Positions 24,083-27,780 of a stretch of DNA of 27,780 bases are shown piece after piece. The stretch is from Dethiobacter sp. (lineage in GTDB: Bacteria > Bacillota_D > Dethiobacteria > Dethiobacterales > Dethiobacteraceae). Position 1 is the first letter of the stretch. Each line of letters begins with the position of its first letter. The stretch spans positions 1 to 27,780 of the forward strand of contig JAGXSQ010000047.1 in NCBI GenBank assembly GCA_018333395.1. The letters are read 5' to 3'. The notes under the pieces are model-generated. The model did not search any database. It saw only the letters and a program-made list of their open reading frames with translations, and was not told where the DNA came from. Position numbers and translations under genes: made by a program.

Positions 24083-24955
24083 GAGGCCCACCAGCAGGTC
24101 TCCCTCCGAAACGGTTAGCTCTTCCGCTCTGCAAGACAGCAGCAACTCTTCCACCACCAGTGTGCCCGCAGGCAGAATATCAGCGCGGGAAGGCTGGATA
24201 CCGGGAATTTTCTGCCGCTCTCCCGCAGGAATGGAAAGCATGTGGGCCAACATTTTGTTTACCGCCGCGCGGGAAAGGACAAAGCCGTGTATCTTAGCAG
24301 CGTCGTAACAAGTCATGCCCGCAACCATGGCAGCAAGGCTTGTGACCGTCCCGCCAAGGCCGACAAGCGGTTTTCCGCCCAAATCAAGCTTGGCCAGCTG
24401 CGCTTTGATCTCTTTTCTGGCCAAAGCAATATCCTGACCAGAAGGCGGATCGTCATGGAAATAGGACTCCGTAAGGTAGACGGCGCCGATTTTCAGACTA
24501 TTTAGGTGTAAAGCACTGTTTTCCTGCCAAGAAAGCTCGCAGGAGCCGCCGCCGAGATCGAAAACGAGCACGCCGGCAGGCAATAGCAATGTTCCCGCTG
24601 CACCGTTGTAGCTGAGAGTAGCCTCTTCCTCTGGAGACAGGATCTGTACGTCCAGGCCAGTTACGTCTTTAAGTGCCCGGGCGAACCCTCGACCATCCTG
24701 CGCCTCACGCAGCGCGCTTGTGCCTACAGCCCGAATGGTGGTAGCACCAAGCGACAAAGCCAACTCTCGCAGCTCCAGAACAGCTCGCAGTGTTGCTTCC
24801 TTCCCCGTTGATGAAAGCAGACCGCAACTGATAAGGCCGCTGCCGAGCCTGGTAGCGCGCCACTCCCGTTGTTGCGGCAGGAGGCCTTTTTCTGTTCTGT
24901 CCGCCACCAGTAAGCGGACAGAGTTGGTGCCGATATCCAAAGCAGCTAGGCGCAT
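24065..24955 (-). CDS. ppx: Exopolyphosphatase / pppGpp phosphohydrolase, short Ppx/GppA form
   Basis: A 296-residue protein covering only the two-lobed ASKHA domain; the longer E. coli enzymes add an HD-like C-terminal part. The first phosphate motif DIGTNS is at 7-12, a catalytic-type Glu lies in SPEEEA around 109-111, and the second phosphate motif DLGGGS is at 133-138, followed by GLGGTVTSLAA. It would hydrolyse polyphosphate or pppGpp; which substrate dominates cannot be told. ATG 24955 has GAGGGG upstream. It starts after the yabR terminator, and its 3' end overlaps the plus-strand DMT gene. Confidence 0.93.
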   Translation of the reverse strand: MRLAALDIGTNSVRLLVADRTEKGLLPQQREWRATRLGSGLISCGLLSSTGKEATLRAVLELRELALSLGATTIRAVGTSALREAQDGRGFARALKDVTGLDVQILSPEEEATLSYNGAAGTLLLPAGVLVFDLGGGSCELSWQENSALHLNSLKIGAVYLTESYFHDDPPSGQDIALARKEIKAQLAKLDLGGKPLVGLGGTVTSLAAMVAGMTCYDAAKIHGFVLSRAAVNKMLAHMLSIPAGERQKIPGIQPSRADILPAGTLVVEELLLSCRAEELTVSEGDLLVGLLLHQH

Positions 24956-25002
24956 CTTCGTCCCCTCTTGGCTTGGGAAAACGCAAATATAGTTCCCTTC
25001 GC

Positions 25003-25032
25003 CATAAAAATAAATACCCCTCGCGGGATATT
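25003..25032 (-). terminator. Intrinsic terminator of yabR
   Basis: AATATCCC and GGGGTATT form an 8-bp stem closed by a GCGA tetraloop, followed by TATTTTTATGG on the minus strand, 41 bases past the yabR stop. Confidence 0.75.
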
Positions 25033-25073
25033 TAGATGTCCTTTTGAAAAAGCTGTCCCCGGCCTACACAAGA

Positions 25074-25457
25074 CTAACGCACAAGTGGCGAACCTCTCCC
25101 ACCACGCTTCGATTCTGTGTTACGCCGCAAATCCAGCAACCGTTCGTCGCTTTCTTTGAGAAATTTGTTCATTTTATCCTCAAACGATTGACGGGGTATC
25201 CTGCTGTTATGAGACCGTCCGTTGCTGCTCGTCTGCTTGATAGACAAAGCTATCTTGCCCTTGCCATCTACAGAAAGAATTTTAACCTTGATCTTGTCCT
25301 TCTTTTGCAAATGCTCATTGATGTCCTTGACATAAACATTGGCCACCTCGGAAATGTGCACTAGGCCAGTTTCTCCGTTTTCCAGCTGGACAAAAGCCCC
25401 AAAATGGGTAATCCCTGTAACTACCCCTTCAACGATGGCCCCCACCTCTAAAGGCAT
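25074..25457 (-). CDS. yabR: S1-domain RNA-binding protein YabR
   Basis: A 127-residue protein. Residues 1-74 are one S1 domain: EVGAIVEGVVTGITHFGAFV, then GLVHISEVANVYVKDINEHL and GKIALSIKQ. The remaining 50 residues are basic and probably disordered. The frame is open to 25481, but ATG 25457 (MPLEVGAIVEG) matches the family start; a GGAGGGGG stretch lies upstream. It has its own sigmaA promoter and a terminator, although the divIC-yabR order is conserved in Firmicutes. It is expected to bind RNA or ribosomes; the exact role is not established. Confidence 0.92.
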   Translation of the reverse strand: MPLEVGAIVEGVVTGITHFGAFVQLENGETGLVHISEVANVYVKDINEHLQKKDKIKVKILSVDGKGKIALSIKQTSSNGRSHNSRIPRQSFEDKMNKFLKESDERLLDLRRNTESKRGGRGSPLVR

Positions 25458-25493
25458 ACGAAAAAAAATCCCCCTCCACATCTTCTACAGTAG

Positions 25494-25522
25494 ATATTAT
25501 AACGGGTTGCCAGCTTTGTCAA
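25494..25522 (-). promoter_or_regulatory. SigmaA promoter of yabR
   Basis: A perfect TTGACA is followed after 17 bases by TAATAT, within TATAATAT; TATAAT itself is at 15 bases. It lies in the 96-base gap between divIC and yabR. Confidence 0.75.
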
Positions 25523-25553
25523 GAACTGCAGACCACCTTTTGGAGAGAAAATC

Positions 25554-25919
25554 CTACCTTCCCTGCACAGGCTCTCTGTCAGTCTCGCGGAAAAAGAAGA
25601 GTATTTCCCCGGGCCGAACCATGCCCAGTTCCTGCCGGGCCAGCTTTTCCAGGTAAACGGGAGAATGCAGTCTTTCAATTTCCTGCGTCAGCAGGTTATT
25701 GTGACCGCTGACAAGGCTTATTTCCTGCTCAATACCAGCCAGACCTCGGCGCACTTGAACAAGGCGCCAGTGCTGAGAAACAAAAAGCGCAGAGAAGTAA
25801 AGCGCAACCAAAACCAACAGGAGGCCTCCCCTGCGATTGACGACCGCTCTGCGCCACGACCTGCCTGACCGAGGCAAATAAATTATTTTTGCTTGTTTTC
25901 TGGTCGGTCTACTATTCAT
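25554..25919 (-). CDS. divIC: Septum formation initiator DivIC/FtsB family
   Basis: A 121-residue bitopic protein. It has a basic cytoplasmic tail (1-30), one transmembrane helix (about 31-48), a coiled coil (about 52-85), and the family's C-terminal ARQELGMVRPGEILFFF segment (94-110). It links to FtsL and DivIB in the divisome at the septum. ATG 25919 (MNSRPTRKQAK) has GGAG nine bases upstream; TTG 25934 in the same frame is possible but overlaps that site. It follows yabQ by 49 bases in the same direction, the conserved order of spore formers. Confidence 0.92.
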   Translation of the reverse strand: MNSRPTRKQAKIIYLPRSGRSWRRAVVNRRGGLLLVLVALYFSALFVSQHWRLVQVRRGLAGIEQEISLVSGHNNLLTQEIERLHSPVYLEKLARQELGMVRPGEILFFFRETDREPVQGR

Positions 25920-25968
25920 CGCACCGTTCTCCAAAGAAAGTAGTCGACCTGTTCGACAACGCGCGCCG

Positions 25969-26442
25969 TTATTCCTGCCTCTTGTGAAGCTTATCCTTAA
26001 ATTTTTCCAGCTGCTGCCTGGCGCAGGCCTGCGACCCTGCCACCACTTTTTCGGCTCGCCCTAGTATAGGCTGCAAAAACTGCCCAAGCCGCAAAAATGG
26101 GCTAAACAGCGACTGGCAGAAAGAAAGAATAGCCGTTACAACCAGCACCATGGCCCGGTAACACGCCGGCGAAACAAACAAAGCATATAAAAGACCGCCC
26201 GTTCCCAGTCCGATAAAGACGTACGCGCGGACCTCCCCCCAGTTGCCGGCCAGCAGTACCAGGAAAACAAAACCTGCGGCCAGTAGCCAGAAAAACAGGT
26301 CGCTAAAGGCGAGGACTAGGCGTGATGGTCGGAAAAATTGCCTGCTTACCCTGAAAACATCAAAAAGCAGGCCCATGAAGATACCTGACAACACCATCAA
26401 AGCCAAAACGCGCGCCTGTTCCACGACGAGTGTTTCCAGCAT
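25969..26442 (-). CDS. yabQ: Spore cortex biosynthesis membrane protein YabQ
   Basis: A 157-residue protein with about four hydrophobic helices in residues 8-120 and a charged, basic tail (about 125-157). The GIFMGLLFDVFRVSR segment near 19-33 is the conserved YabQ element. In B. subtilis YabQ lies in the outer forespore membrane and is needed for cortex formation. ATG 26442 has GAGGAG six bases upstream, 27 bases after the yabP stop. The tail is longer and more charged than the core, which is common in this family. Confidence 0.9.
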   Translation of the reverse strand: MLETLVVEQARVLALMVLSGIFMGLLFDVFRVSRQFFRPSRLVLAFSDLFFWLLAAGFVFLVLLAGNWGEVRAYVFIGLGTGGLLYALFVSPACYRAMVLVVTAILSFCQSLFSPFLRLGQFLQPILGRAEKVVAGSQACARQQLEKFKDKLHKRQE

Positions 26443-26468
26443 ACCCCGCTCCTCTCGTTTACGTCTTT

Positions 26469-26759
26469 CTACTTAAACAGCCGCCCCAGAAACCCCCTGC
26501 CGCGCTCCCGGAGACGCTTATCATCTGCGTACGCCGTCTCCAGTACCATCCCTTCCAGGGACAACTCCCCCTTTTCCAGATTCAGCTGCGCTATCCGCAG
26601 TTCTTCACCGCGGATAGCGAGCAACCCCTGTTCAGTTTCCAAAACAACCTCTTCATCATCAAAGCTGTCCACGTGCACCACACCGGTAATGTCCACCTTT
26701 TCGCGGTTATTGATTACCAGGCGGTGTTGTCCCTGCTGTTTGCTATACAAACTCTCCAC
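26469..26759 (-). CDS. yabP: Sporulation protein YabP
   Basis: A 96-residue soluble protein of the YabP/YqfC family. The core VINNREKVDITGVVHVDSFD, abbreviated by NREKVDITGVVHVDSFD, is followed by ETEQGLLAIRGEELRIAQLNLEKGELSLEG, whose elements RGEELRI and LEKGEL are typical. The start is GTG 26759 with AGGAGG seven bases upstream. YabP is made under sigmaE in B. subtilis and supports spore coat and cortex formation. It lies 97 bases after the spoIID stop, past a strong terminator, so it should have its own promoter in that gap; I found no convincing sigmaE match. Confidence 0.93.
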   Translation of the reverse strand: MESLYSKQQGQHRLVINNREKVDITGVVHVDSFDDEEVVLETEQGLLAIRGEELRIAQLNLEKGELSLEGMVLETAYADDKRLRERGRGFLGRLFK

Positions 26760-26783
26760 CTATTTCCCTCCTTTTTGGCATGG

Positions 26784-26800
26784 ATAACAACGGTTCTTAT
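26784..26800. repeat. 17-bp dyad upstream of yabP
   Basis: ATAACAACGGTTCTTAT is a near-perfect inverted repeat (ATAA-AAC, centre G, GTT-TTAT, with one C-C mismatch). It is nested in a larger inverted TGGCAT/ATGCCA pair. It lies between the spoIID terminator and the yabP ribosome-binding site, where an operator might sit. Function unknown. Confidence 0.35.
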
Positions 26801-26820
26801 GCCATTAATATGCATGGCCA

Positions 26821-26856
26821 AAAAAAAAATGCGGGTCAGGTTTATAAACCTGACCC
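26821..26856 (-). terminator. Intrinsic terminator of spoIID
   Basis: A perfect 24-base palindrome (26833-26856, GGGTCAGG pairing with CCTGACCC around a TTTATAAA centre) is followed on the minus strand by GCATTTTTTTTT. It begins inside the TAG stop codon of spoIID. Confidence 0.92.
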
Positions 26857-27779
26857 TACCAGAACTTGGCAATATCAATATCGCGGTAGAAGTAGTGGAC
26901 AATTTCGGCAGCGTTTTTCCCCTGCTCAGCCAGCGCCCGCGCGCCCCACTGACACATGCCCACCCCGTGGCCATAACCACGGCCAGTCATCTTCAGGTTA
27001 TTTCCCTCAATAGTAACACTGTCCACAAAAGCAGAGCGCATTACTGTACTGCCAAGGCCAAGCCGCAGTTGCGGACCAGAAATCTTCGTACGATTTACCC
27101 GAAAGCGCGTCACTCTGCCTGAGGGACCTTGCTTGGCAATTTCCACGCGGGTGATGTTGCCGGGGTCACGGCCCGTCACCTGGCGAACAACCTCGCGCAC
27201 TCTAGATAAGGGAAAACTGGCCTGCCAGTACCGCTCCTCCGGAGGAATTACCCCTTCTGCAGGGCTATCGACAATTTTTATGTACGGAGGGTTAGCCCCC
27301 CGATAATCGAGCCCTTCCCGTGCCTCTGCCGTGCGCGGGCCGGAATAAGCATGGAACCAGCCGCGGATGAAGCGTCCGCCGTGAACAGCTACCTGCCCGC
27401 GCGTTGCCTCCACCGCCTGGCGCACATTGTCGTTGATGCGGGTCGCATCATACGCCTGGAACTCCTTAATGTCTGTAGAAGCGTGCGCCCCGCGCTGCGG
27501 CACGCCTCCCTCGTCAGCAATCTTTTGCAGAGTAAACGTGCGGGCCACGATAGCTTGCGCCGCTAGAGCCTCCCGCGGCCAGTCCGTATGCATTTCCGCA
27601 GCTACAACCCCCTGCAAGTACTCTTCAAACTTCATGGTCTGTACCCTGTTTTCTCCGGCAATATAGACACGCAGCTCAGGTTCGATGCCGGCGCCTTGGT
27701 TAATTGGCGCCGGTATTTCAGGCCGCAGCGGCTCGGCCCGCCGCAACGGGGCCAACTCTGGGGCAGGACGGAGCCTCAT
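26856..27779 (-). CDS. spoIID: Stage II sporulation protein D (SpoIID/LytB), probably 5'-partial
   Basis: At least 307 residues, reading in from the right edge. There is an ATG at 27779, but the visible N-terminus (MRLRPAPELAPLRR) is a proline-rich linker with no membrane helix, so the true start and the signal anchor probably lie outside the window. The domain shows EEYLQGVVAAEM (catalytic-type Glu at residue 62), ALAAQAIVARTF and, near the C-terminus, GRGYGHGVGMCQWGARALAEQG and IVHYFYRD. SpoIID is a peptidoglycan lytic transglycosylase that, with SpoIIM and SpoIIP, drives engulfment. Upstream of yabP is not the B. subtilis position. A related SpoIID/LytB-domain paralogue cannot be excluded. 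Confidence 0.85.
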   Translation of the reverse strand: MRLRPAPELAPLRRAEPLRPEIPAPINQGAGIEPELRVYIAGENRVQTMKFEEYLQGVVAAEMHTDWPREALAAQAIVARTFTLQKIADEGGVPQRGAHASTDIKEFQAYDATRINDNVRQAVEATRGQVAVHGGRFIRGWFHAYSGPRTAEAREGLDYRGANPPYIKIVDSPAEGVIPPEERYWQASFPLSRVREVVRQVTGRDPGNITRVEIAKQGPSGRVTRFRVNRTKISGPQLRLGLGSTVMRSAFVDSVTIEGNNLKMTGRGYGHGVGMCQWGARALAEQGKNAAEIVHYFYRDIDIAKFW

Positions 27780-27780
27780 G

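Overview
The window comes from an endospore-forming, anaerobic-type member of the Firmicutes (class Clostridia). Evidence is the sporulation set (spoIID, yabP, yabQ, spoIIE), the low-GC Gram-positive gene order yabP-yabQ-divIC-yabR-spoIIE-tilS-hpt-ftsH-coaX, formate-tetrahydrofolate ligase, molybdenum-cofactor genes and strong AGGAGG ribosome-binding sites. I cannot name a genus. Almost everything is on the minus strand, so it reads from the right edge to the left.

Right part (about 27780 to 21240), sporulation and division: a 5'-partial spoIID ending in a strong terminator; yabP, yabQ and divIC; yabR from its own sigmaA-type promoter and with its own terminator; a short Ppx/GppA phosphatase; a lone plus-strand YdcZ/DUF606 membrane protein that converges on and overlaps the phosphatase gene; then spoIIE, behind a promoter with the 21-bp -35/-10 spacing and 0A-box-like sites expected for a Spo0A-activated promoter.

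Middle part (about 21180 to 11000), housekeeping: a fused tilS-hpt gene (tRNA-Ile lysidine synthase joined to hypoxanthine phosphoribosyltransferase), mobA and mobB placed where ftsH normally follows, ftsH with its own promoter and terminator, a divergent fhs behind a sigmaH-like promoter, birA-coaX from a near-perfect sigmaA promoter, a 55-residue zinc-ribbon protein and an iron-sulfur flavoprotein.

Left part (10921 to 1), the most unusual region: a 12-gene, mostly overlapping operon for a large Mrp/Mbh-type cation-proton antiporter complex. The order is mrpB-C-D-E-F-G, then two small proteins equal to the C-terminal pieces of MrpA (the MbhD- and MbhE-like units), then four more large antiporter-like (NuoL/M/N-family) subunits. 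With MrpD there are five such subunits, and all five keep the Glu and the three Lys residues used for ion translocation. One carries a C-terminal extension resembling the NuoL lateral helix. No hydrogenase, formate dehydrogenase or quinone-module gene is visible in the window; a further membrane-protein gene runs off the left edge. The operon is preceded by a sigmaH-like promoter and a roughly 100-nt structured leader ending in a convincing intrinsic terminator, about 50 nt before the first start codon. This looks like an attenuator or an uncharacterised riboswitch.

How the parts fit together: Fhs (one-carbon metabolism), MobA/MobB (cofactor for molybdo- or tungsto-enzymes such as formate dehydrogenases) and a membrane ion-pumping complex are what an anaerobe living on formate, H2 or syntrophy would need. 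That link is inference from gene content. No tRNA, rRNA, CRISPR array, insertion sequence or prophage was seen, and no gene-free stretch exceeds 300 bases.
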